This document shows, piece by piece, positions 18,321 through 26,696 of a stretch of DNA of 51,186 bases; positions within the stretch are counted from its first letter, which is position 1, and every line of letters starts with the position of its first letter. The stretch is from positions 1-51,186 of the forward strand of contig NZ_JALKIM010000020.1 of NCBI RefSeq assembly GCF_023050945.1, written 5' to 3'. This stretch comes from Anaerobiospirillum sp. NML120448 (GTDB taxonomy: Bacteria; Pseudomonadota; Gammaproteobacteria; Enterobacterales; Succinivibrionaceae). Below the pieces are notes generated by a model. That model was not told the origin of the DNA, made no database searches, and saw nothing but the letters and a program-made list of their open reading frames with translations. Position numbers and translations under genes: made by a program.

Positions 18321-19820
18321 TTAAGCTTTTTGATTAGCAAAATCCTTTAGAGCATTGACCACTATATCCATATGCATAGCATGAGAACCCTTGATAAGAC
18401 AGGTCACCTTATGTTGATCTTGTAAGTTCTTAGTTAGGTAATTTTCTAAATAATCAATCAGATCTTCATGCTTGGTAAAATGCAGTGATTTATGGCCCAT
18501 AGCGCTAACTGAGTACTGAGAGAGCGGGCCTATGCATAAGAGTAAATCAATCTTATCCTTAGCATAAGCACCTACCTTCTGGTGAAGCTCTACCTCTTGA
18601 GTGCCTAACTCACCCATATCACCAAAAATAAATACTCTATTGCCCTCAAAGGCCTCTAAAGTATCAATAGCAGCAATCACAGCATTAAAGCTAGCATTGT
18701 AGGCATCATCAATAATAGTTAAACCATGGTCATAGCTAATTGGAGTTAAGCGGCCTTTCATATTTTCTGTAGTACTTAAACCTTGTACTACCTCTTGCTC
18801 ACTAGCACCCATAACCATAGCTAATAAGGCAGCACCAGCGGCATTAATAGCATTGTGACGGCCTAAGGAATTAATAGTGATGTCAACATCACACTTAAAG
18901 CGCTCATCATTACTATGTAAATGAAAAGACAACACATTATTAGTGCTAACAATATTGCTAACCTGCATAGTGGCAGAACTAGAGGTGCCAAAGGTTAACA
19001 ATTTACCTTGCTCAAAAGCACTTAAATAATCTTCTTTCCAGCAGTCAATAAACTTGTTATCAGCAGGAACAATAGCAATGCCTTTTAATAGGCCTGTTGA
19101 GGTATAGTCTTTTTTCTCTACAGGATAAAGACTAAAGAGCTTATCTAAGATCTCGCTTTTACCCTGATAAACCCCCTTACTAGAGCCAAAGCCCTCAATA
19201 TGAGCTTCGCCTACATTAGTAATTAAAGCAAAATCAGCCTCAACAAACTCGCTAGTACGGGCAATATCTTCTAAATGGCTAGCACCCTGCTCAACAATGG
19301 CATACTCAAAGCTATTATCTAAGCGCAATAAAGTTAAAGGCACACCCACATCATTGTTAAAGTTACCCTCGGTAAACAAAGTTTTACCTTTTTGGGCCAA
19401 GATAGAGGCTGACATCTCTTTAACTGTGGTCTTACCACAAGAGCCAGTAATAGCGCCAATTAAAGTACCACTCTTGTGACGCACAATCTGGCCACATAAG
19501 CCCAATAGTCTTAAAGTGTCAGAGCACTCAACTACGGTGCAGCGCTCTAATTTCTCTAAAGAAACCTGACCTTTAAGCTCATCATAGGATCTATGTGAGC
19601 CTACTGCCCCTGCACCATGATCTAAAGCATCTTCGATAAAATCATGAGCATCAAAGCGCTCGCCTTTAAGCGGAACAAACAAAGTATCTTGATCAGCACT
19701 CTTAGATGAGGTGGAGACACTCTTAATTAAAGCCTCGTCACTATTAAGCTTGCTCTTAGCACCAAAGTGTAAAAGGCCCTTGCTCTTTTGTACTAGCTCT
19801 TTTAAAGAAAAAGCAATCAT
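18321..19820 (-). CDS. murF: UDP-MurNAc-tripeptide--D-alanyl-D-alanine ligase MurF
   Basis: Adds D-Ala-D-Ala to complete the UDP-MurNAc-pentapeptide. The ATP loop is AITGSCGKTTVKEM, preceded by an N-terminal substrate domain with VPLKGERFDAHDFIEDAL and followed by NVGEAHIEGFGS and a C-terminal DDAYNASFNAVIAAI, typical for MurF. Length 499 aa versus 452 aa in E. coli; the excess is spread as short insertions in the central domain. The ATG begins two bases after the murE stop and its GGGAG site lies inside the last codons of murE, so the two are translationally linked. Confidence 0.96.
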   Translation of the reverse strand: MIAFSLKELVQKSKGLLHFGAKSKLNSDEALIKSVSTSSKSADQDTLFVPLKGERFDAHDFIEDALDHGAGAVGSHRSYDELKGQVSLEKLERCTVVECSDTLRLLGLCGQIVRHKSGTLIGAITGSCGKTTVKEMSASILAQKGKTLFTEGNFNNDVGVPLTLLRLDNSFEYAIVEQGASHLEDIARTSEFVEADFALITNVGEAHIEGFGSSKGVYQGKSEILDKLFSLYPVEKKDYTSTGLLKGIAIVPADNKFIDCWKEDYLSAFEQGKLLTFGTSSSATMQVSNIVSTNNVLSFHLHSNDERFKCDVDITINSLGRHNAINAAGAALLAMVMGASEQEVVQGLSTTENMKGRLTPISYDHGLTIIDDAYNASFNAVIAAIDTLEAFEGNRVFIFGDMGELGTQEVELHQKVGAYAKDKIDLLLCIGPLSQYSVSAMGHKSLHFTKHEDLIDYLENYLTKNLQDQHKVTCLIKGSHAMHMDIVVNALKDFANQKA

Positions 19821-19822
19821 AG

Positions 19823-22357
19823 TTATTCTCCCTTAGCACTTTGTGAGCTCTTAGCTTTGCCCTTTGCCTGAGCCTTAGGCTCAGCCTTGGCCTTAGCAGG
19901 AGCCTTGGCCTTAGGCGCAGCCTTTAGAGCATCTTTTGCAGTAGTTTTAGCAGCTACCTTATTAGCACTCTCTACTTTAGCCACAGGAGCTTGAGCCTTA
20001 GCCTTTGGCTCAGCCTTAGCTGTAGCCTTAGTAGCAGGAGCCTTGGCTTTAGAGGCGGCAGTAGCTTTAGCCTTTGCTGTAGCTGGGGCCGCTGCTTTTG
20101 CAGGGGCCTTGGCGGAGGCTGGGGCCTTGGACTTGGACTTGGCCTTGGTGGTGCTTGGGTTGAGGGCGGCGGCCATGTCGAGGCGGTTGAGGGCTGTTAG
20201 GGGCTGACCATCTTCGTTGATGCCTAAAAGCTCGCAGCAGATTTCACGATCACTAAAGTGGATGGTTTTATCTGCAAAGATTTGATAATCCTCATGACCT
20301 TTACCTGCAATGACCACACAATCATTCTTATTAGCATGCTCATAGGCAAAGCGAATAGCTTGATAGCGGTCTTTAATAACAAAGACATTGCGAATAACAT
20401 CTTTGTCTTTGATAAGACATACAGGCATACCAAAAATTTCTTGATGGGCTTGATAGTAAGCGCCTTTAAGAGCATGGTTGACTAAAGTCTTATCATACTT
20501 AACACGTAGCGCATCATATTGCTCGAAAGTTAAGCTCTGAGCACAACAATTGAGAACTTGAGTTACATAATCGCTAGCATGCTCATAGAACAAGTCATCA
20601 TTAGACTCATGACATACAATCTCAAGCTCAGTATTAAGCTCCTCAAAAGGCTTATTTTTGCCAATTGCTTGAGCTAAAACTGCCTCACAGTAAGTGTAGT
20701 CAGGATTGTGAGTGTCCTTAATCTTAGCTAAGGCCTGGTCAACGATGTCTTGGTGATCTTTTAATAACAAAGTAATTTGGTAATACTCATCTAACAATAC
20801 ATAACGTGCACTTTCGCTAGGATCAGTTTCTACACCTAAGAGCATATCGTTAATAATGTTATCTAACTTCTCTGAGCGAGGATTATCAGCAGTGAAAATA
20901 GCATAGTCAGCATATACTGAACTCTTAAGCGCCATAATTGGTCGCTTGCCCATATCACGATCGCCACCACAACCTACAATGGCAAAAATACGGCCATTGC
21001 CATCAGTATGGTTGCGTGCTGCTCTTAAAGCCTGCTCTACACCATCAGGAGTATGAGCATAATCAACAATCAAACGTGGCTTTTCAGGCAGACAGAAGCA
21101 CTCCATACGACCAGTAATAGGCTTTAATTTAGAGGCATTGCGCATTAAGAACTTAATGTCATAGCCCATAGACACTAATACGCCTAAAGCTACTGCAAAA
21201 TTCTCTACATTAAACTTACCTAATAGGCCAAGTTTAGTGCTTAAAGTCTTTTTAGCACCTACATTAATGGCCAGCTCAGTATAAGAGCTCTCATATTTAA
21301 TATTTTGAATATTAAGTTGAGAGGCAATAGAAGCAGTTGAGGCTGTACTTTGAATAGTTACTTGATAGCAATTGCTAATTTCACTGGCAATTTTGCTACC
21401 TTCTTGATTGTTGCAATTAACTACCAAATAGCGCTCAGGGATCATTTTTAAGAAGTTTAACTTGGAAGCAAAATAATCACCCATATTTTGGTGATAATCC
21501 AAGTGATCACGACTTAAATTACTAAAGGCACCAGCAAAGAAGCTTAAACCAGACACACGTCCTTCACAAAAGCCAATTGATGATACTTCCATGACCGCAT
21601 AGTCAGCACCAAGCTCAACATAATGAGCCAGCTCTCTTTGTAGAGAAATGGCATCTAAAGTAGTATTAGCACTAACTTGCAAATCATCTAAAAAGCCATA
21701 ACCTAAAGTGCCAAATAACGCACACTTATGACCACAACGATTAAGCATTTGAGCAATTAAGCTAGTAATAGTGCTTTTACCATTAGTTCCTGTTACACCA
21801 ATAAGACGTAACTTCTCTGATGGATTATCATAAATAAGGCCTGCCAAAGCACTTAAGCTCTTGTTGCTTGGCAATACCAAACGCAACATCTTAGCATCTG
21901 CAATAGCTTTAGCCTCTGGAGTTTCTTGAGATGCTTTGTATTCTTGTTGCGCCAAAATAGGATCGCTAATATAACGAGTGACCACAGCCTTGCCTGAGCG
22001 CACTTTTTGGCTTACAACGTTAGAGTCACCATCATCAGTATCAATATTAGGCTTAATTTGATTACCTACTTGAGCGTAATTAAGTACTGATTGCCAGCCA
22101 TCTTGCTGCTCTTTTTCACTAGGAGCATCAATTAAAATAGCAACTGCACCTTTGGCTTTGATTTCTTCTAAATGCTCAAAAGGATTAAAGTGTGCGCCCT
22201 TTTTTGCATAAAAGATGGTGCCCTTAGTTACACGACGAGAATCACACTCAATATTGGTAACTTTAATTTTGCTTAACAGTTGTCTTATCCTGTCACTCAA
22301 TACAGGAGTGATTTCAAGATAGTCGCATACGCTTTCTAAGGTACCTTCAAATTTCAT
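19823..22357 (-). CDS. murE: UDP-MurNAc-dipeptide--meso-diaminopimelate ligase MurE, with two insertions and a Lys/Ala/Pro tail
   Basis: Adds meso-DAP to UDP-MurNAc-L-Ala-D-Glu. All core motifs are intact: ECDSRRVTKGTIF (37-49), ATP loop GVTGTNGKST (187-196), SNLSRDHLDYH (279-289), DYAHTPDGVEQAL (432-444), the DAP-specific DNPRSE (491-496) and GKGHEDYQ (685-692). At 844 aa it greatly exceeds E. coli MurE (495 aa). I see an insertion at about residues 80-160 in the N-terminal domain, one of about 150 residues at about 508-655 between DNPRSE and GKGHEDYQ, and a tail of about 110 residues (734-844) made of KAPAK/KAKA-type repeats. The tail resembles histone-H1-like tails and may be disordered. 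Its codons near 20100-20170 are markedly GC-rich. GAGG lies eight bases before the ATG. Confidence 0.95.
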   Translation of the reverse strand: MKFEGTLESVCDYLEITPVLSDRIRQLLSKIKVTNIECDSRRVTKGTIFYAKKGAHFNPFEHLEEIKAKGAVAILIDAPSEKEQQDGWQSVLNYAQVGNQIKPNIDTDDGDSNVVSQKVRSGKAVVTRYISDPILAQQEYKASQETPEAKAIADAKMLRLVLPSNKSLSALAGLIYDNPSEKLRLIGVTGTNGKSTITSLIAQMLNRCGHKCALFGTLGYGFLDDLQVSANTTLDAISLQRELAHYVELGADYAVMEVSSIGFCEGRVSGLSFFAGAFSNLSRDHLDYHQNMGDYFASKLNFLKMIPERYLVVNCNNQEGSKIASEISNCYQVTIQSTASTASIASQLNIQNIKYESSYTELAINVGAKKTLSTKLGLLGKFNVENFAVALGVLVSMGYDIKFLMRNASKLKPITGRMECFCLPEKPRLIVDYAHTPDGVEQALRAARNHTDGNGRIFAIVGCGGDRDMGKRPIMALKSSVYADYAIFTADNPRSEKLDNIINDMLLGVETDPSESARYVLLDEYYQITLLLKDHQDIVDQALAKIKDTHNPDYTYCEAVLAQAIGKNKPFEELNTELEIVCHESNDDLFYEHASDYVTQVLNCCAQSLTFEQYDALRVKYDKTLVNHALKGAYYQAHQEIFGMPVCLIKDKDVIRNVFVIKDRYQAIRFAYEHANKNDCVVIAGKGHEDYQIFADKTIHFSDREICCELLGINEDGQPLTALNRLDMAAALNPSTTKAKSKSKAPASAKAPAKAAAPATAKAKATAASKAKAPATKATAKAEPKAKAQAPVAKVESANKVAAKTTAKDALKAAPKAKAPAKAKAEPKAQAKGKAKSSQSAKGE
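19826..20160. repeat. Repetitive GC-rich stretch coding the MurE tail
   Basis: Imperfect repeats of GCCTTAGC, GCCTTGGCC and GGAGCC on the plus strand, with local palindromes such as TGAGCCTTAGGCTCA (about 19868-19882). On the minus strand this codes the KAPAK/KAKA-rich tail. Composition and palindromes resemble the intergenic islands of this window more than the rest of murE. Confidence 0.65.
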
Positions 22358-22501
22358 TAAATAAACCTCAAAGCCAAATTATCTTAATAGCATTACTAAG
22401 TATGGCTTAATTAACTTAGAAATTTCCTATTAAACTTAATATCAGAGTAAATCTTAATAGCAAGCGCTTATTTTAACTATTTTTCAGAGCTTTAAAACAC
22501 T

Positions 22502-24277
22502 CTACTCTTTCTTATCAGGTGGAATATTATAAAGCTGTAGCGCCTTGGTCATAATGTAGTGAAATGGCGGACCAGATACAGCACCACCAAAGTGGCTTCC
22601 TGTTTGCGGATTAAATACCACTACTGATAATACAAAGCGGGGATTAGAGATAGGAGCAAAACCAACAAAGGATGCTACATATTCATCGGCATAACCACCC
22701 TTTTGGGCAATATGAGCAGTACCTGTCTTACCTGCAATACGATAACGATTAATAGCCGCTCTACTACCAGAACCTTGATCTACAATCATTTCCAGCACAC
22801 TATGCATGCGCCTAATTTCATTGACATTAGCTACTTGCGAGTAGGATGGCTTTTCTACCTGACGCAAAATGGAGACTGGTATTCTGGCTCCATAATTAGC
22901 TAAAGTTGCATAGGCAGAGGCCAGCTGGAGCGAAGTTACAGTTATACCGTAACCATAGCCTAAAGTAGCCTTATCAATTTCTGACCAGAAAGTTCGTGAG
23001 CTATTAATATTGCCTTGCACTTCACCTGAAAGACCTGAGTTGGTACTAGTTCCAAAACCAAAGCGCTCAAACATAGAAAGAACCATGGCAGGGCCAATTC
23101 TCATGGAGATTTGCGCCATACCTGTATTCGACGAGTTTTTAATAACTTCAAATAAGGTAGAGCTATCTACTTTTTTGGTATCGGTAATCCACTTGCCATT
23201 AACTTTAAAGGATCTAGTATCAAACACCTCTGTCCATTTGACTTGTTTCGACTCTAATCCTGCTAGAGCTACAAAAGGCTTAATAGTAGAACCTGGCTCA
23301 AACACATCAGTAATGGCACGATTACGAGCATGATTAGAATCAAAGTAGGTGCGATCATTAGGGTCAAAACTAGGGTAATTGGTCATAGCCAAAACCTCAC
23401 CTGTTTTAACATCCATCATTACCGCACTAGCAGACTCTGCTCCATGTTTATTGACGGCCTCTTCTAAAGCCTCATAGGCAAAGGTCTGAAGGCGATCATC
23501 AATACTAAGTACTAAATTACCGCCCACTTTACCTCTTTCGGTAACGCCCAAATCTTCAATAATATGGCCACTGAGATCTTTTTTAGCCTTTTTAGACATG
23601 CTCTCAGCAGACAAAAACTCATCAAAGCTTTTTTCTACGCCATATACACCTGTACCTTCGCCACTTAAAATACCTACAATTTGGGCATTTACTGCTCCAG
23701 TAGGGTAATAGCGCTGGTAGTTATCATCAATAAAAATACCTGGAACTTTAAGCTTAGCTAGCTCTTGAGCTTTATTGATAGGTAAATATTGCTTTAAACG
23801 CACATGACGACGAGAGCTATCTTTGACCTTGTCAAACAGCTCTTGGGGAGATACATCAATAATTTGTGCTATTTGCCTTAATAACTCAGGATTGTGAGTT
23901 ACTTTTTTATCATTCATCTCACGAGGATTGGCAAATATACTTTTTACAGGAACGGATAAGGCGAGAATTTTACCATTACGATCGGTAATCAGTCCTCGTG
24001 CTGGCTCATAGGTATAGTTACGGATAATACGGCTATTACCTTCTTTAATTAAGCGCTCTGGATGCAGTACCTGAATCCATAATAAGCGGCCTACTAAAAA
24101 GCCTATTGAGACTAAAATGACCAGCCAAACTATGGAAAGACGAAAATTACTAAGCAAATAGACATCAGAGCCATCACTAGGCTTATTAGCAGTACCTACT
24201 TTACTATTAGCCCGATAGGATAACCCTCCTTTAGAGCGCTTATCTTTGGCTTTTTTAAAACTGCTAAAAATCGACAT
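22502..24277 (-). CDS. ftsI: Peptidoglycan transpeptidase FtsI (PBP3)
   Basis: Class B penicillin-binding protein that cross-links septal peptidoglycan with FtsW. It has a cytoplasmic N-terminus, one membrane helix at about residues 45-68, the dimerisation/pedestal domain with EPARGLITDRNG, then the transpeptidase domain with S330-T-I-K333, S382-S-N384 and K517-T-G519. Length 591 aa equals E. coli PBP3 (588 aa). The ribosome binding site is weak. Upstream, between ftsL and ftsI, are a terminator and a good promoter candidate, so ftsI probably heads its own unit with murE-murF-mraY-murD. Confidence 0.97.
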   Translation of the reverse strand: MSIFSSFKKAKDKRSKGGLSYRANSKVGTANKPSDGSDVYLLSNFRLSIVWLVILVSIGFLVGRLLWIQVLHPERLIKEGNSRIIRNYTYEPARGLITDRNGKILALSVPVKSIFANPREMNDKKVTHNPELLRQIAQIIDVSPQELFDKVKDSSRRHVRLKQYLPINKAQELAKLKVPGIFIDDNYQRYYPTGAVNAQIVGILSGEGTGVYGVEKSFDEFLSAESMSKKAKKDLSGHIIEDLGVTERGKVGGNLVLSIDDRLQTFAYEALEEAVNKHGAESASAVMMDVKTGEVLAMTNYPSFDPNDRTYFDSNHARNRAITDVFEPGSTIKPFVALAGLESKQVKWTEVFDTRSFKVNGKWITDTKKVDSSTLFEVIKNSSNTGMAQISMRIGPAMVLSMFERFGFGTSTNSGLSGEVQGNINSSRTFWSEIDKATLGYGYGITVTSLQLASAYATLANYGARIPVSILRQVEKPSYSQVANVNEIRRMHSVLEMIVDQGSGSRAAINRYRIAGKTGTAHIAQKGGYADEYVASFVGFAPISNPRFVLSVVVFNPQTGSHFGGAVSGPPFHYIMTKALQLYNIPPDKKE

Positions 24278-24326
24278 TCATAACTACCATTGATTAACTA
24301 ATCTATAAAATCTAAAAGATCTCATA

Positions 24327-24354
24327 ATTATAAGAAAAATTAAATATTACTCAA
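24327..24354 (-). promoter_or_regulatory. Sigma70-type promoter candidate for ftsI
   Basis: On the minus strand TTGAGT (24349-24354), a 16-base spacer, and a perfect TATAAT (24327-24332), ending 50 bases before the ftsI ATG. It lies between the ftsL terminator and ftsI, the place where a new promoter would be needed. Confidence 0.6.
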
Positions 24355-24382
24355 CTTTAGACTTATGTTTATCAAGGTATGA

Positions 24383-24410
24383 AAAAGGCCGCTTATGCGG
24401 CCTTTTAATA
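24383..24410 (-). terminator. Intrinsic terminator directly after ftsL
   Basis: AAAAGGCCGC/GCGGCCTTTT inverted repeat with a 4-nt TTAT loop, starting about ten bases after the ftsL stop on the minus strand and followed by a T-run. It is strong and effectively perfect, so most rsmH-ftsL transcripts should end here. Confidence 0.85.
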
Positions 24411-24414
24411 AAAA

Positions 24415-25734
24415 CTATTTTCTATGCAGAGAAATTACTTTCTCATTTTCTGTTTTTGGTGAAACCATACCCAAAGACTCACTAGCCACAGCACGAATTT
24501 CTGAGTGCTCTGAGAGCTTCTGTCTTGAGGCTACTAAGATCAACCATTGCTTTTCTAAATCAGCATTAGTAGCGACCACCTCATTTAAACGAGCTGTAAG
24601 ATCACGTGTGTCTTGTACTTGATAAACCTTTAACAGACATAACAAGCACACACAAATGGCTAAACCATAAGTAATCCAATGTACGCCAAAGTCTCTTAAT
24701 AACAGAGGCAATAAACGAGGCTCTTTTTGCTCTTGATTGTCGTTTGGCAGACTTAAAGTAATGCTACAACGTTGAGAGTGGCTGTCATAATCAACGTCAT
24801 GGATTTGCTCTTTAGTTTCGCTCTCTTCTTCATCATAAGAGCTATCTAAAGCGCCAGAGGTAGCAATTACTACATTATCAGTACCAGTACGCAAGGTTTG
24901 GCTGACTACAGTCACATTGCCAGTAATAAAGTCCTCAGCCTCAATTTTTCCAAATTCTTCTTTTTCGTTACTTAAAAGATTATCTTCATCTTTTTGTACG
25001 TTATAAAGACTCTGGCCAATCAAAGCAAATTTAGTCTTAGACTTCTTTTCTTTATCTAAATTAAGAATGTCATTAACCTGAGCGCTAACTCTCTTTTGAT
25101 TTTTAGCCTCTCGTAAAGCCTCAGCCTCATCTAAAATCACAGCTTTAGGCGGAGTATCATCGCTACTTACTTGTTCGACCTTAAAAGAAAGTTCATTATT
25201 GACACTATCATCAGTTAACAAGGCGTTATCAAGCACTTGTTCTTTACAGTCAATAACTTCCTCACTGCTAGTAGCAATCTCCTCCAATGTCGCAGCAATC
25301 GGATCTAGTTTGCCATCTGCTAAGCTAGCACTCTCGCTAGCGCCAGCGTTAGCAGCATTAGCTGCTGTCGCTGCGCTAGCAGCTAATGCTGCTGGAGCAG
25401 AGGTCTTTTGAGCGGCAAAGTCCTCGAGGTATTCGTCATCTAAGAAGTCGTCATCGAGGCTATCAATATCAAAGTATTGAGTTTCTGTGGTATTGGTCTG
25501 AGCTAATGGGCCTGCTTTATCTGCTTTATCAGCTGAGGCAGTTTTATAAATAGAGGCATCAGCAACAAAAGCCCCTACTTTTTCTTGACTAAGCTCGTCA
25601 CCATTATCTAAAGCACCAAATTTAAGCAAGTCGCCATTGAGTTGATCATTATCAACACTAGAGCCTAACAGTGAAATCATTTCACTGTTATCTAATTGGT
25701 CATGCTTACGGGTTTTGGGAGTAAAGCCAAACAT
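24415..25734 (-). CDS. ftsL: Cell division protein FtsL with a long acidic N-terminal extension
   Basis: Residues about 340-439 match FtsL: a juxtamembrane LLPLLLRDFG, one membrane helix (about 353-372) and a periplasmic heptad region ending RAVASESLGMVSPKTEN, like the E. coli protein, which is only 121 aa. In front lies a cytoplasmic extension of about 340 residues, acidic and apparently disordered, with a DSLDDDFLDDEYLEDF cluster (91-106) and an Ala-rich run (112-131). The position between rsmH and ftsI and the strong GGGAG site seven bases before the ATG argue against a mis-set start. The start overlaps the rsmH end (two-base gap). I do not recognise a domain in the extension. Confidence 0.85.
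   Translation of the reverse strand: MFGFTPKTRKHDQLDNSEMISLLGSSVDNDQLNGDLLKFGALDNGDELSQEKVGAFVADASIYKTASADKADKAGPLAQTNTTETQYFDIDSLDDDFLDDEYLEDFAAQKTSAPAALAASAATAANAANAGASESASLADGKLDPIAATLEEIATSSEEVIDCKEQVLDNALLTDDSVNNELSFKVEQVSSDDTPPKAVILDEAEALREAKNQKRVSAQVNDILNLDKEKKSKTKFALIGQSLYNVQKDEDNLLSNEKEEFGKIEAEDFITGNVTVVSQTLRTGTDNVVIATSGALDSSYDEEESETKEQIHDVDYDSHSQRCSITLSLPNDNQEQKEPRLLPLLLRDFGVHWITYGLAICVCLLCLLKVYQVQDTRDLTARLNEVVATNADLEKQWLILVASRQKLSEHSEIRAVASESLGMVSPKTENEKVISLHRK
25351..25393. repeat. Perfect 16-bp inverted repeat inside ftsL
   Basis: AGCAGCATTAGCTGCT at 25351-25366 and its exact reverse complement at 25378-25393, separated by 11 bases. It underlies the Ala-rich run of the FtsL extension and is flanked by further GCTAGC palindromes (about 25322-25342). 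Confidence 0.9.
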
Positions 25735-25736
25735 AC

Positions 25737-26696
25737 TTATTCTCCCTTACATAAGCGTTGCGCAACGCGCAAAGTAGCACTACGAGATCGTACATTAGCC
25801 TCAATTTCAGCATCGGTGGCCTTAATAGCGCCGCCAATTAAATCTAAAGTGGCTGTCTGTAATCTAATACGATCCAGCTCCTCACTGGTAAGAGGAACTA
25901 CTGAAGGTACTTTTTGACCTTGAGAGCTTTCTTTAAAGAAAGTTTTCACAATACGATCTTCTAGTGAGTGGAAGGAAATAACGCAAAGTCGACCTTGTGG
26001 GGCTAAGACCTCAACAGCGCCTTGTAGGGCGGTTTTTAGCTCTTCAAGTTCTGAGTTAACTTCAATTCTTAAAGCCTGGAAGCATCTGGTTGCTTTATGC
26101 TTAGGAGTTGGCTTGCCAGGAATTGCGCCAGCAATGACATTAGCTAGATCTTTAGTGCTAGTAAAAGGCTCATTTTCACGGCGGCGCACAATAGCACGGG
26201 CTACTTGATTAGCAAAACGCTCTTCACCATAGACCTTAAAAATATAAGCTAATTGCTTAACATCATAAGAAGCAATGACACTTTGTGCTGACTTTGGTGC
26301 ACTTTGATCCATGCGCATGTCCAAAGGGCCATCTTTATCAAAAGAAAAGCCACGACTACCATCATCAAGCTGAGGTGAGGACACGCCAATATCAAGCAAA
26401 ATGCCATCAACCTTACCAACTAAATCAAGCTCCTGACAAACTTCACTTAAGCGAGAAAAAGGAGTGTGAACAATGGTAAAACGAGGATCTTCTTTTTCTA
26501 ATTCCTTACCTACTTCAATAGCGCTTAAATCACGATCCAGTCCGATTAAACGTCCATTTGAACCTAAAGAAGCTAAAATTTGGCGTGAATGACCCCCACG
26601 ACCGAAAGTGCCATCAATATAAACACCATCAGCCTTGATATTTAAGCCCTCAATGCACTCATGCAATAAAACAGGGATGTGGGAGAAAGTAGCCAT
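25737..26696 (-). CDS. rsmH: 16S rRNA (cytosine-1402-N4)-methyltransferase RsmH (MraW)
   Basis: Methylates N4 of C1402 in 16S rRNA; its 2'-O partner RsmI is also in this window. The 319-aa protein (E. coli 313 aa) starts with HIPVLLHECIEGL and the SAM-binding segment DGTFGRGGHSRQIL, followed by DGILLDIGVSSPQLDD, GFSFDKDGPLDMRMD and FHSLEDRIVKTFF, all RsmH signatures. AGGA lies seven bases before the ATG. It is the first dcw gene here: mraZ, which normally precedes it, is absent from the 945-base region upstream. Confidence 0.97.
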   Translation of the reverse strand: MATFSHIPVLLHECIEGLNIKADGVYIDGTFGRGGHSRQILASLGSNGRLIGLDRDLSAIEVGKELEKEDPRFTIVHTPFSRLSEVCQELDLVGKVDGILLDIGVSSPQLDDGSRGFSFDKDGPLDMRMDQSAPKSAQSVIASYDVKQLAYIFKVYGEERFANQVARAIVRRRENEPFTSTKDLANVIAGAIPGKPTPKHKATRCFQALRIEVNSELEELKTALQGAVEVLAPQGRLCVISFHSLEDRIVKTFFKESSQGQKVPSVVPLTSEELDRIRLQTATLDLIGGAIKATDAEIEANVRSRSATLRVAQRLCKGE

